From: Blautia sp.
GTDB taxonomy: Bacteria; Bacillota; Clostridia; Lachnospirales; Lachnospiraceae
Direction: 5' to 3'
Assembly: GCA_017515325.1 (NCBI GenBank)
Contig: JAFWGA010000013.1
Coordinates: 1 to 64,000 of the forward strand
Length of the DNA stretch: 64,000 nucleotides
Shown here in pieces: positions 50,378 through 58,038 of the stretch (its first letter is position 1; the number at the start of each line of letters is the position of its first letter). The notes beneath the pieces are model-generated. The model ran no database searches, was not told the DNA's origin, and saw only the letters and a program-made list of their open reading frames with translations. Position numbers and translations under genes: made by a program.

Positions 50378-51775
50378 ATGGCAAAGGAAAAGAAACCATT
50401 GTCGACCGCGTTAAAAACCTTTTTTGGTGTTGGCGACCTGGGGTTTAACTGGATGACCAACATTGAGACCTATTATTATGCTTATTTCCTGACCAATGTC
50501 GCACAATTCCCCTTGGCTTTGGTCTCCCTGATTCAGACAGTGGGCAGCGTTGTGGATGCAGCTCTTTCCTGGACCTATGGCATCCTGCTGAACAAGATGA
50601 AGCCTATGAAATGGGGACGCTACCGCTCTATGCTCCTGGTCGTTCCCTGGCTGGTGCCCTTCCTCTTCCTCTTCCAGTTCAAGGCCTTTGGAACGGGAAT
50701 CGTCGGCGCTCTCATCATCATTCTCGGCTGCATTACCAGCCATATTGCCTGGAATATTCCTTATGTGGCAAATATGGCTATCATCAATGTGGCCTCCGGC
50801 AGCTCGGATGACAGAAATACCCTGTCTGCGATCAGAACACTGTGGACCTACATTGCCAGAATGACCTATTCCTATGTCGGCCCCGGCCTGGTGGCTTTCT
50901 TTACGGCGAAGCTGACGGCGAGCAATGCTTATGCGGCTACGGCCTTCGCCTGCGCTGCGGTTATGGTGGCGGGATACCTGGCACATTTCGTTATGTTTAA
51001 GGGCTATGAGGAGACAGGCGAGGAGGAGATGGCTCGTCTGGCAAAGCAGGCTCAGCATACAGAAGCCAAAGGCGGCAAGAAGGTAGGCATCTGGCAGGCA
51101 ATCGCTGCCAATCCTCAGATCCTCGGCGTTCTTCTTTCCTACCTTTTCTACATGATGTATTCCTTCTGCTATTCCGCTTTCGCCGTATACTATGGACAGT
51201 ATGTGGCTCTGGATCCGGGCTTTATGACCCGTTTCCTCCTGATCGCCAACCTGCTGGCTGTTCTGGGTTCCATCCTGGTGAAAAGGGTTGCCCATCAGTT
51301 CTCCTCCAAGGGAGCGTATCAGATTGCCCTGATCGGTATCGCGGTTTTGTATGTCCTGGCATATTTCTTCCGCAATAATCCGCTTCTGGTTATCATATTT
51401 ATGTCCATCGGCGGCTTTTTCACAGCATTCGCTACCGCTATGGTTATCCCCATGCTGGGCAACTGCGCTATCTTCAGTGAGTGGAAGACCGGTGTCAATG
51501 TCAACGGTGCCGTTATGGGCTTCTTCAATGTGCCGATCAAGGTTGCAGTCATCACCCGTGGTCTTTTGATCTCTGTTGTTCTTGGTATTACCGGATTTGA
51601 TGCCAGCATTGCTGTAGAGGAAGCAACGGATGCGGTTAAGAATGGCATTTCAGCCGGCTTTACCCTGATCCCTGCTATCCTGTGTGTGATTGCCCTTGTG
51701 ACCATCACCATCGGCTACAGGCTGAAGGAAGCGGATATCGAGAAGTATTCTGCTGAGATCAAGGCGAGAGGTTAA
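50378..51775 (+). CDS. MFS transporter (GPH sugar-cation symporter type)
   Basis: A 465-residue transporter with about 12 hydrophobic helices. FFGVGDLGFNWMTNIETYYY at the N-terminus and the loop KPMKWGRYRSMLLVVPWL are GPH/MFS_2 features; NIPYVANMAIINVASGSSDD RNTLSAIRT is the cytoplasmic signature. Substrate unknown; GPH carriers move glycosides with Na+ or H+. RBS AAAGGAGGAG before 50378. About 195 bases separate it from the UroD-family gene, likely one operon despite the repeat between them. Confidence 0.85.
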   Translation: MAKEKKPLSTALKTFFGVGDLGFNWMTNIETYYYAYFLTNVAQFPLALVSLIQTVGSVVDAALSWTYGILLNKMKPMKWGRYRSMLLVVPWLVPFLFLFQFKAFGTGIVGALIIILGCITSHIAWNIPYVANMAIINVASGSSDDRNTLSAIRTLWTYIARMTYSYVGPGLVAFFTAKLTASNAYAATAFACAAVMVAGYLAHFVMFKGYEETGEEEMARLAKQAQHTEAKGGKKVGIWQAIAANPQILGVLLSYLFYMMYSFCYSAFAVYYGQYVALDPGFMTRFLLIANLLAVLGSILVKRVAHQFSSKGAYQIALIGIAVLYVLAYFFRNNPLLVIIFMSIGGFFTAFATAMVIPMLGNCAIFSEWKTGVNVNGAVMGFFNVPIKVAVITRGLLISVVLGITGFDASIAVEEATDAVKNGISAGFTLIPAILCVIALVTITIGYRLKEADIEKYSAEIKARG

Positions 51776-51783
51776 GCTTTATC

Positions 51784-51889
51784 TATGCGCACGAATTTAC
51801 TGTGGAATCATGCCGCTTACAGCGGCGTAAATTCGGGGCAGTAAACGCTTTTGCGGGAGCGCTGAGGGAATGGCCTTCCGCAAAAGCGG
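51784..51889 (+). repeat. Intergenic structured repeat family 1, copy D (variant second hairpin)
   Basis: TATGCGCACGAATTTACTGT, then GCCGCTTACAGCGGCGTAAA and GGGGCAGTAAA as in copy E. The second hairpin has quite different arms, CGCTTTTGCGG (51846-51856) and CCGCAAAAGCG (about 51878-51888), which are still complementary. Confidence 0.8.
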
Positions 51890-51969
51890 ACTTGGAAATG
51901 TCTGATACCCCGGTTATATGGAGCGGTTCCCGGATTGAGAAGGGGAGCCTGGAATGGAGGAAAAAGAAT

Positions 51970-53010
51970 ATGTTAACAGCAAGAGAAAATTTCTTCGAGT
52001 GTATCAAAGGTGGAAATCCTGACCGTTTTGTCAACCAATATGAATTTATCCGTCTTCTGATGAATGCCAGCGTGCTTCACAGCAAACGTCCCAAGAGGGG
52101 AGAGCCGGACTGCGCCAATGCCTGGGGCGTAACCTATAGCTTCCCGGAGAATGTGCCGGCAGGTTTCCCGGTTCATACGCCGGAGAAGGTCGTCATCAAG
52201 GATATCGAGGAATGGAAAAAATACGTAAAGGCTCCATCGCTGGATTTCCCGGATTCAGAATGGGATATGTTCAAGGAGCAGTATGACGCAGTAGATACCA
52301 GCAAGGCGTTGAAGGCAGCTTTTGTGGCACCCGGCCTCTTTGAACAGTGCCATCACCTGGGCGAGATTGTCAATACATTGATGAATCTGGCTGAGTACCC
52401 GGATGAAATGCACGACCTGATCAAGTATCTGACCGAGTATGAGCTGCGTCTGGCAGAACTGATCTGCGACAAGCTGCATCCCGATGCCCTTTTCCATCAT
52501 GATGACTGGGGCGGGCAGAAGTCGACCTTTATGTCCCCGGCTATGTTTGAAGAATTCTATGTAGAACCCTACAAGGAAATTTACGGCTACTATAAGAGCC
52601 ACGGCGTACAGGTCGTGATCCATCATTCTGACAGCTATGCGGCTACTCTGGTTCCGGATATGATCGAGATGGGCATCGATGTATGGCAGGGCTGCTTCTC
52701 TACCAACAATATGCCTGAACTGATCCAGAAGTATGGCGGAAAGATTTCCTTTATGGGCGGCATCGAGAATATGCTGGTGGACTATGACGGATGGAGCCGT
52801 GAGAAGATCCATGAGGTGGTCTACAAAACTATGGATGAGTGCGGCAACAAATATTTCATCCCCTGTATCGCACAGGGTGGTCCTGGCTCCGTTTATCCCG
52901 GTGTATATGTGACCATGGGCGAGGAGATTGACAGGTATAACTGTGAGAAGTTCGGACTGAGCCTGGATGAGATCAAGGCTAACCGTCTGGAAGAGATTAT
53001 CATGTTCTGA
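51970..53010 (+). CDS. Uroporphyrinogen decarboxylase-family protein (UroD/MtaA-like)
   Basis: A 346-residue UroD-fold protein of the kind annotated in gut Clostridia near corrinoid or glycoside genes. FHHDDWGGQKSTFMSPAMFE, EPYKEIYGYYKSHGVQVVIH and HSDSY, GMGIDVWQGC-type and GKISFMGGIEN blocks are typical. Heme biosynthesis is unlikely because no hem genes are near and the UroD Arg-rich N-terminus is absent; methyl transfer is the usual suggestion. Start at 51970 has GGAGG; the frame runs upstream through the repeat but without an RBS. Confidence 0.8.
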   Translation: MLTARENFFECIKGGNPDRFVNQYEFIRLLMNASVLHSKRPKRGEPDCANAWGVTYSFPENVPAGFPVHTPEKVVIKDIEEWKKYVKAPSLDFPDSEWDMFKEQYDAVDTSKALKAAFVAPGLFEQCHHLGEIVNTLMNLAEYPDEMHDLIKYLTEYELRLAELICDKLHPDALFHHDDWGGQKSTFMSPAMFEEFYVEPYKEIYGYYKSHGVQVVIHHSDSYAATLVPDMIEMGIDVWQGCFSTNNMPELIQKYGGKISFMGGIENMLVDYDGWSREKIHEVVYKTMDECGNKYFIPCIAQGGPGSVYPGVYVTMGEEIDRYNCEKFGLSLDEIKANRLEEIIMF

Positions 53011-53052
53011 TGCTTGGTGAGATCGGAAGTGTGGCTGATATCTGATGTTTGG

Positions 53053-53090
53053 GCCATGGCCGGGAGTTTTCCTGGCCATGGCTTTTCTCT
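53053..53090 (+). terminator. Terminator between UroD-family gene and trmD
   Basis: GCCATGGCC/GGCCATGGC stem with inner GGGAG..CCT, followed by TTTTCTCT. Confidence 0.75.
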
Positions 53091-53113
53091 GTTTGGGGAG
53101 GAGGAATACCTTA

Positions 53114-53779
53114 ATGCGGATCAGTGTTCTGACCATGTGTCCGGAGATGTTTGGGGATTTTCAGAAAACTCCTCTTATCTCTCGGGCGATGATATCCGGA
53201 AGGCTGCGGTTTGATGTGACGGATTTCAGGGATTTTACAAAGGGCAGCTTCAGAAGGATCGATGATTCCCCTTATGGGGGCGGGCCAGGAATGGTCATCC
53301 GCTGCCAGCCGGTTCTGGATGCCCTTCAGAGCCTGAGAGACCCTCAGAGCCATGTTGTTATCCTCTCTCCGGCAGGGACGCCCTTTACCCAGGCAAAGGC
53401 TCATGAATTGGCCGCAAGAGAGCATCTGATCCTGGTTTGCGGGCATTATGAAGGCTTTGACGCGAGGATCTATGAGCATGGGGATGAGATTATTTCCATT
53501 GGAGACTATATCCTCACAGGAGGAGAACTGCCGGCCATGGTAGTGACGGATGCCGTCGTCCGTTTACTGAAGGGAAGCCTCAGGGAGGGAAGCGCTTCAG
53601 AGGAATCCTTTGAGAAGGGTCTTTTGGAGTATCCTCAATATACCAGACCTGCCGATTATAAAGGGCAGAAGGTTCCGGAGGTTCTGCTGTCAGGAAACCA
53701 TGAAGCGATCCGGAGCTGGCGGGAAGAGGAGGCAAGGAGGCTGACAAGAAAGTACAGACCGGATCTGCTCAGGAAATAA
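53114..53779 (+). CDS. trmD: tRNA (guanine-N1)-methyltransferase
   Basis: A 221-residue SPOUT methyltransferase. DDSPYGGGPGMVIRCQPVLD, LSPAGTPFTQ, CGHYEGFDARI, EIISIGDYILTGGELPAMVV and LEYPQYTRPADYKGQKVPEV are the TrmD trefoil-knot and active-site blocks. It methylates G37 in tRNAs read with CNN codons. Normally in rpsP-rimM-trmD-rplS; here those neighbours are absent and it stands alone behind a terminator. Shorter than E. coli TrmD (255) at the C-terminus. RBS AGGAGG. Confidence 0.92.
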   Translation: MRISVLTMCPEMFGDFQKTPLISRAMISGRLRFDVTDFRDFTKGSFRRIDDSPYGGGPGMVIRCQPVLDALQSLRDPQSHVVILSPAGTPFTQAKAHELAAREHLILVCGHYEGFDARIYEHGDEIISIGDYILTGGELPAMVVTDAVVRLLKGSLREGSASEESFEKGLLEYPQYTRPADYKGQKVPEVLLSGNHEAIRSWREEEARRLTRKYRPDLLRK

Positions 53780-53843
53780 GCCGCCGGAGGCGGCGCAAAT
53801 CCGACACAGCAAACGACAAAGTGAGGGTTACTTTGTCATTTGG
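53780..53843 (+). repeat. Intergenic structured repeat family 1, copy G (partial)
   Basis: GCCGCCGGAGGCGGCGCAAA, ACAGCAAACGACAAAG and CTTTGTCATTT. The first hairpin and the second (ACGACAAAG/CTTTGTCATTT) remain with variant sequence; the left flank is lost at the trmD stop codon. Confidence 0.65.
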
Positions 53844-53845
53844 TC

Positions 53846-53874
53846 TTGACATTATCATGGACAGGCAGTAATAT
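53846..53874 (+). promoter_or_regulatory. feo operon promoter
   Basis: TTGACA (53846-53851), 17-base spacer, TAATAT (53869-53874). Confidence 0.75.
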
Positions 53875-53876
53875 CA

Positions 53877-53926
53877 ATCAGGAATAAGACATACCTAACA
53901 TATGTCTTGTTCCTGATATTTTTATT
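53877..53926 (+). promoter_or_regulatory. Leader hairpin at the feo start site
   Basis: A 17-base-pair inverted repeat (53877-53893 with 53901-53917, one G-T pair) around CCTAACA, then ATTTTTATTT. It begins at about +1 of the promoter. It can be a terminator/attenuator or the operator of an iron regulator: the centre ATACCTAACATA resembles half of a DtxR/IdeR-type site. Confidence 0.65.
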
Positions 53927-53956
53927 TCATAGAACAAACTTCAGGAGGGGATAATT

Positions 53957-54166
53957 ATGCCAGTCACCATGGCTTGTTTAGATGAAGTCGTAACCATTAC
54001 CAGAATATCAGGCAAAGATGAGGTCAGGCATCACCTCCATGAACTTGGGCTGATAGAAGGGGAGAAGATCACCGTTGTATCGAATAACGGCGGCAATGTC
54101 ATCCTCCAGGCCAAGGGTGTCCGTATTGCCCTGGATGAAAAAATGGCAAACCGCATCTATATCTGA
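53957..54166 (+). CDS. feoA: FeoA family protein (first copy)
   Basis: A 69-residue FeoA SH3-like protein (TRISGKDEVRHHLHELGLIE, then KGVRIALDEKMANRIYI). Helps FeoB in ferrous iron uptake. RBS AGGAGGGG. First gene of the feo operon, with a second FeoA 100 bases downstream. Confidence 0.9.
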   Translation: MPVTMACLDEVVTITRISGKDEVRHHLHELGLIEGEKITVVSNNGGNVILQAKGVRIALDEKMANRIYI

Positions 54167-54266
54167 CCGTCACTGTGAAGCGTAAAGTACTGAATGATTA
54201 CGGTTGGTCTGCAATACCCTTAGGGGGATGCTTCGGAATCATATGTGGAAAGGGGAATGAGAAAGC

Positions 54267-54488
54267 ATGAAAACACTCAAAGACATTGAGGTCGGAAAGA
54301 CCTGTATGGTCATCAGGCTGCACGGGGAAGGACCGGTTAAGCGTCGGATCATGGACATGGGAATAACAAAGGGTACCCAGATCCTGGTGCGCAAGCTGGC
54401 TCCGCTGGGAGATCCTATGGAGCTGAATATCAGAGGATATGAACTCTCTCTTCGCAAAGCAGATGCCGAACTGATCGAAGTAGAATAA
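54267..54488 (+). CDS. feoA: FeoA family protein (second copy)
   Basis: A 73-residue FeoA protein with VIRLHGEGPVKRRIMDMGIT and LNIRGYELSLRKADAELIEV. Sequence diverges strongly from the first copy, so it is not a recent duplication. It ends 23 bases before feoB. Tandem FeoA pairs before FeoB are common in Clostridia. Confidence 0.9.
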   Translation: MKTLKDIEVGKTCMVIRLHGEGPVKRRIMDMGITKGTQILVRKLAPLGDPMELNIRGYELSLRKADAELIEVE

Positions 54489-54511
54489 GAGGAAAGGACT
54501 AAAGGGGCAAA

Positions 54512-56803
54512 ATGAGTGTTAAAATAGCATTAGCAGGGAATCCGAACTGCGGAAAAACGACACTGTTTAATAGTCTGACCGGATCCAACCAGTATGTCGG
54601 AAACTGGCCCGGCGTTACCGTAGAAAAAAAGGAAGGTCAGCTCAAGGGACATGAGGATGTAATTATTCAGGATCTTCCCGGAATCTATTCTCTTTCGCCT
54701 TACACCCTGGAGGAGGTGGTCTCCCGACAGTACCTGGTAAACGAGAAACCTGATGCCATTCTGAATATTGTCGATGGCAGCAATATCGAGCGCAACCTCT
54801 ATCTGACGACTCAGCTGCTGGATCTGGGAATTCCTACGGTCATTGCCATCAACATGATGGATATCGTCAATAAAAACGGTGACAGGATTGATATGGCTGC
54901 TCTTTCCAAACAGCTGGGATGCCCTGTGCTGGCCATGAGCGCTTTAAAATCTGACGGTGTTCTGGCTGTTGCGGACGCTGTTGTGGAGGCGGCTGAGAAG
55001 GGCATGGCAGGAGAACGGCCTCATGTTTTCCAGGGAAGTGTGGAACATGCCATTGCCCATGTTGAGGAATCAATCGAGAATGTCATTTCAGACAGGAAAT
55101 ATCTGCGCTGGTATGCCATCAAGATTTTTGAAAGAGACGAGAAGGTCATGCAGGAGCTTACCCTTAGGCCGGACGTAGCTGAGGAGATTGAGCAGCATAT
55201 TCTCGACTGCGAGAAAGAAATGGATGATGATGCGGAGTCCATCATCACCAATGAACGTTACAATTATATCACAAAGGTTTGCATGGCTTCTGTTGTCAAA
55301 AAAGCACCGGCACACAGTCTGACCATCTCTGACAAGGTCGACAGAATCGTAACCAACCGTATCCTTGGTCTGCCTGTTTTTGCCGGTATCATGTTCCTGA
55401 TATATGCCATCGCGATGGGGGGGTGGAGCGTATCATTAGGAACCAGGGCAACGGATTTCACCAACGATGTGATTTTTGGCGAATGGGTTCCTGGCGCGAT
55501 TGACAGTCTTTTGGGATTTTTACATGTGGCAGAAGGAAGCCTTCTTTACGGCCTGGTACAGGACGGTATCGTTGCCGGTGTCGGTGCGGTTCTTGGCTTT
55601 GTCCCCCAGATGCTGGTTTTGTTCCTGCTTCTTTCCATTTTGGAGGACATCGGATATATGGCCAGGGTTGCCTTTGTCATGGACCGTGTTTTCCGTCAGT
55701 TCGGTCTCTCCGGAAAGTCCTTTATTCCCTGCCTGGTGGCTACCGGCTGTGGCGTTCCCGGTATTATGGCTTCCCGTACCATCGAAAACGACCGTGACAG
55801 AAAGCTTACGATCATGACGACGACCTTTATGCCCTGCGGAGCCAAGCTTCCGATTATCGGCCTGATTGCAGGCGCGATCTTCGGCGGGTCGCCTTTGATT
55901 GCAGCCTCTGCCTATTTTATCGGAATCGGTTCTATTATCCTTTCCGGCATTATTCTGAAGAAATTCAAGGTTTTTGCCGGTGAGCCTGCCCCCTTTGTCA
56001 TGGAGCTTCCGGCTTATCATATCCCGGCATGGGGGAATGTCCTGAGGGCGACATGGGAACGAGGCTGGTCATTCATCAAGCGTGCCGGTTCCGTCATCGT
56101 GATTTCATCCATCATCATCTGGTTCCTCAACAGCTTTGGCAGTATAGACGGACATTTCGGAATGGTGGAGAATATGTGGGAGGATGAAGCCATCGTCAGC
56201 GAGCAGACTGTGGCAGAGCTGGCCGAGCGCATGAGTGTTCCCGAGGAGGATGTCAATGCCCATGATGCCTCCTTGCTGGCGGCAGTAGGCAGCGCTGTCA
56301 GTCCTGTCTTCCGTCCTCTGGGATTCGGCGGCTGGAAACCGACAGTTGCCACCATTACCGGTCTGGTGGCCAAAGAAGAGGTTGTCGGAACCATGGGCGT
56401 GTTGTATAATTACGATGATTCGGAGGAAGAGCTGGGCGAGAATGGAGAGCAGATCTGGGACCGGGTAGCCAGGGATTATACGCCGGCAGCCGGCTTTGCC
56501 TTCATGGTCTTTAATCTATTGTGCGCTCCCTGTTTCGCCGCTATCGGTGCCATCAGGCGTGAGATGAATAACCGGAAGTGGACCTGGGCTTCCATCCTCT
56601 ACATGACTCTGTGGGCTTATACGCTGGCCTTCATTACCTATCAGTTTGCTTCCTTTTTCAGGGGAGAGATGGGCTTCGGTGTAACTACCGGTGTTGCGGC
56701 AGGTCTTCTTGCCCTGATTGTTTTCCTTCTTTTCAGAAAGGGCTATGTAGCGGATAACAGAAAACAGAGTCTGACCTCGGTGCAGGCAGCCAAGAAAAGA
56801 TAA
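54512..56803 (+). CDS. feoB: Ferrous iron transport protein B
   Basis: A 763-residue Fe(II) transporter. N-terminal G domain with G1 GNPNCGKTTLFN, G2 GVTVE, G3 DLPGIY, G4 NMMD; helical GDI-like domain; then two gates of membrane helices with the signature FIPCLVATGCGVPGIMASRT, conserved Cys in MPCGAKLPI, and NLLCAPCFAAIGAIRREMN. Full length. Imports Fe2+ across the cytoplasmic membrane using GTP. Coupled to both feoA genes. Confidence 0.96.
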   Translation: MSVKIALAGNPNCGKTTLFNSLTGSNQYVGNWPGVTVEKKEGQLKGHEDVIIQDLPGIYSLSPYTLEEVVSRQYLVNEKPDAILNIVDGSNIERNLYLTTQLLDLGIPTVIAINMMDIVNKNGDRIDMAALSKQLGCPVLAMSALKSDGVLAVADAVVEAAEKGMAGERPHVFQGSVEHAIAHVEESIENVISDRKYLRWYAIKIFERDEKVMQELTLRPDVAEEIEQHILDCEKEMDDDAESIITNERYNYITKVCMASVVKKAPAHSLTISDKVDRIVTNRILGLPVFAGIMFLIYAIAMGGWSVSLGTRATDFTNDVIFGEWVPGAIDSLLGFLHVAEGSLLYGLVQDGIVAGVGAVLGFVPQMLVLFLLLSILEDIGYMARVAFVMDRVFRQFGLSGKSFIPCLVATGCGVPGIMASRTIENDRDRKLTIMTTTFMPCGAKLPIIGLIAGAIFGGSPLIAASAYFIGIGSIILSGIILKKFKVFAGEPAPFVMELPAYHIPAWGNVLRATWERGWSFIKRAGSVIVISSIIIWFLNSFGSIDGHFGMVENMWEDEAIVSEQTVAELAERMSVPEEDVNAHDASLLAAVGSAVSPVFRPLGFGGWKPTVATITGLVAKEEVVGTMGVLYNYDDSEEELGENGEQIWDRVARDYTPAAGFAFMVFNLLCAPCFAAIGAIRREMNNRKWTWASILYMTLWAYTLAFITYQFASFFRGEMGFGVTTGVAAGLLALIVFLLFRKGYVADNRKQSLTSVQAAKKR

Positions 56804-56812
56804 TCGGAAAAG

Positions 56813-56852
56813 ACCCTGCCGGCGGATAAAAATGAATCTGCCGGCAGGGTTC
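56813..56852 (+). terminator. Terminator after feoB
   Basis: ACCCTGCCGGCGGAT/ATCTGCCGGCAGGGT, 15 base pairs with one mismatch, then a short pyrimidine tail. Confidence 0.75.
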
Positions 56853-56920
56853 CCTTTGCCTGGTTCGAATTTGGGAAACGAAGGCAGCAGGCCAGGCGCT
56901 TTCCCATGCGAAGACATGAA

Positions 56921-57015
56921 ATATGCGTACGAATTTACTGCGGATCATGCCGCTTACAGCGGCGTAAATTCGGCGCAGTAAACGAATCAAAATGCAAGTA
57001 TTTTGTTCGTTTACG
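56921..57015 (+). repeat. Intergenic structured repeat family 1, copy E (reference copy)
   Basis: Best-formed copy. Outer stem CGAATTTAC/GTAAATTCG encloses GCCGCT-TAC-AGCGGC (56949-56963); second hairpin GTAAACGAATCAAAAT/ATTTTGTTCGTTTAC (56978-57014). An alternative pairing, TTTACTGCG (56936-56944) with CGCAGTAAA (56974-56982), would exclude the outer stem. Confidence 0.85.
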
Positions 57016-57047
57016 ATAAAGCTGTATTGATAGGAGGAGATGATGTG

Positions 57048-57272
57048 ATGAAAGCTATCATCGGAAACGGAATTACGATCCTTTTGATCGCCGGACTTCT
57101 GGCATTGGCCATCAGAGAGCTCTGGAAGAGTCATAAGAGCGGTGGCTGCAGCTGTGGATGCGGCGGCTGTCCGGGAAGCTGCTCTGCCTGTGGCCGTTAT
57201 TCCTCCACGGGGTCTGAATCAGGGGCGGACTCCGTCGATTCCGGCTTAGCGGGTGATGCCAAGAGCCATTAA
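57048..57272 (+). CDS. FeoB-associated Cys-rich membrane protein
   Basis: A 74-residue protein: one membrane helix (ITILLIAGLLALAIRELW), then GGCSCGCGGCPGSCSACGRY, the Cys-rich tail of the FeoB-associated family, and an acidic C-terminus. Proposed metal handling at FeoB. GGAGGAGATGATGTG precedes the start at 57048; the upstream frame to 57003 is inside the repeat. The terminator and the repeat separate it from feoB, so it may have its own promoter. Confidence 0.85.
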   Translation: MKAIIGNGITILLIAGLLALAIRELWKSHKSGGCSCGCGGCPGSCSACGRYSSTGSESGADSVDSGLAGDAKSH

Positions 57273-57746
57273 GGCTTTTTCCTGCCTGGCCTCCATATCC
57301 TCTGCCTGTTCTGGTTCTATGTGGTCATATCCTAAAAGGTGAAGCATGCTGTGGGCGAGGAGAAAGCAAAATTCCCTTTTGACGGTATGACCATACTCTG
57401 CTGCCTGTGAGATCACCTTCTGTGCAGAGATCATAATATCTCCCAGGAGAAGCTCGCCCGTGTCCAGGTCAAAGCAGGTATCGTCTTCCTCGATCTGGTC
57501 AAAACAGGCAGGGGGATAAAAATCATTTTCCGGAAAGCTCAGGACATCGGTTTCTTTGTCTATATTCCTGAATTCGGCGTTTACCTTACGAATCGAAGGA
57601 TTATCGGTAAGAACCAGGTTTATCTGAGCGTCAAAGGGGCAGCCTTCCTGCTTCAGAACCTGCTCGGCCACCTGCGCGGCCAGTTCTTCACAGGGAAGTC
57701 CCAGGTCAATGCTCGTCTCGTTTTCATATAAGATGGTTACAGCCAT
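57246..57746 (-). CDS. ybeY: Endoribonuclease YbeY
   Basis: A 166-residue zinc-dependent single-strand RNase for 16S rRNA maturation. The metal site is AHSMLHLLGYDHIEPEQAEDME (H-x3-H-x5-H). VNAEFRNIDKETDVLSFPEN and the LLGDIMISAQKV block are typical. Its 3' end overlaps the convergent Cys-rich gene by 27 bases. RBS AAAGGAGG. Stand-alone here, not next to phoH or era. Confidence 0.95.
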   Translation of the reverse strand: MAVTILYENETSIDLGLPCEELAAQVAEQVLKQEGCPFDAQINLVLTDNPSIRKVNAEFRNIDKETDVLSFPENDFYPPACFDQIEEDDTCFDLDTGELLLGDIMISAQKVISQAAEYGHTVKREFCFLLAHSMLHLLGYDHIEPEQAEDMEARQEKALMALGITR

Positions 57747-57769
57747 CGGTCAATCCTCCTTTCAAAATT

Positions 57770-57833
57770 CCTCATTTCTTTTTTTCAGAATATCAAAATC
57801 CCTCATTTCTTTTTTTTTCAGAATATCAAAATC
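57770..57833. repeat. Tandem duplication upstream of ybeY
   Basis: Unit 1 (57770-57800, 31 bases) and unit 2 (57801-57833, 33 bases) are identical except for two extra T in a T run: CCTCATTTC, T run, CAGAATATCAAAATC. A recent slippage-type duplication in the ybeY 5' region. Confidence 0.85.
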
Positions 57834-58038
57834 CCAGGTATTTTTCAAGAACCGAAGCTGTTTAGGGGATGGCTCTGTGATCCTGCTTGCCGGCAGACTT
57901 ACGGGATTGATAACACAAAAAAGCCTACGTCAAAAAACGGAAGGACATTTTGCATGAAGATGCTTGCGAAAAAAATAGAATTTTGGTATAAATAGATTAA
58001 TCAATGGTAACGGAAAAAGTCGCTGTGAGGATGAGAAA
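57834..58038 (+). promoter_or_regulatory. Promoter region of the sugar ABC operon
   Basis: TATAAAT near 57978 after an A-rich stretch is the best -10. No operator or riboswitch recognised. Confidence 0.35.

Noticed and set aside
49137-50399. 420-codon minus-strand open frame
   Set aside because: Shadow of the GH3 gene and its flank; low-complexity, no family resemblance.
54267-54488. Second FeoA as an unusual duplication
   Set aside because: Tandem divergent FeoA proteins before FeoB are common in Clostridia.
56850-56880. GGTTCGAAT-like sequence suggesting a tRNA T-arm
   Set aside because: No cloverleaf or CCA-proximal acceptor pairing around it.
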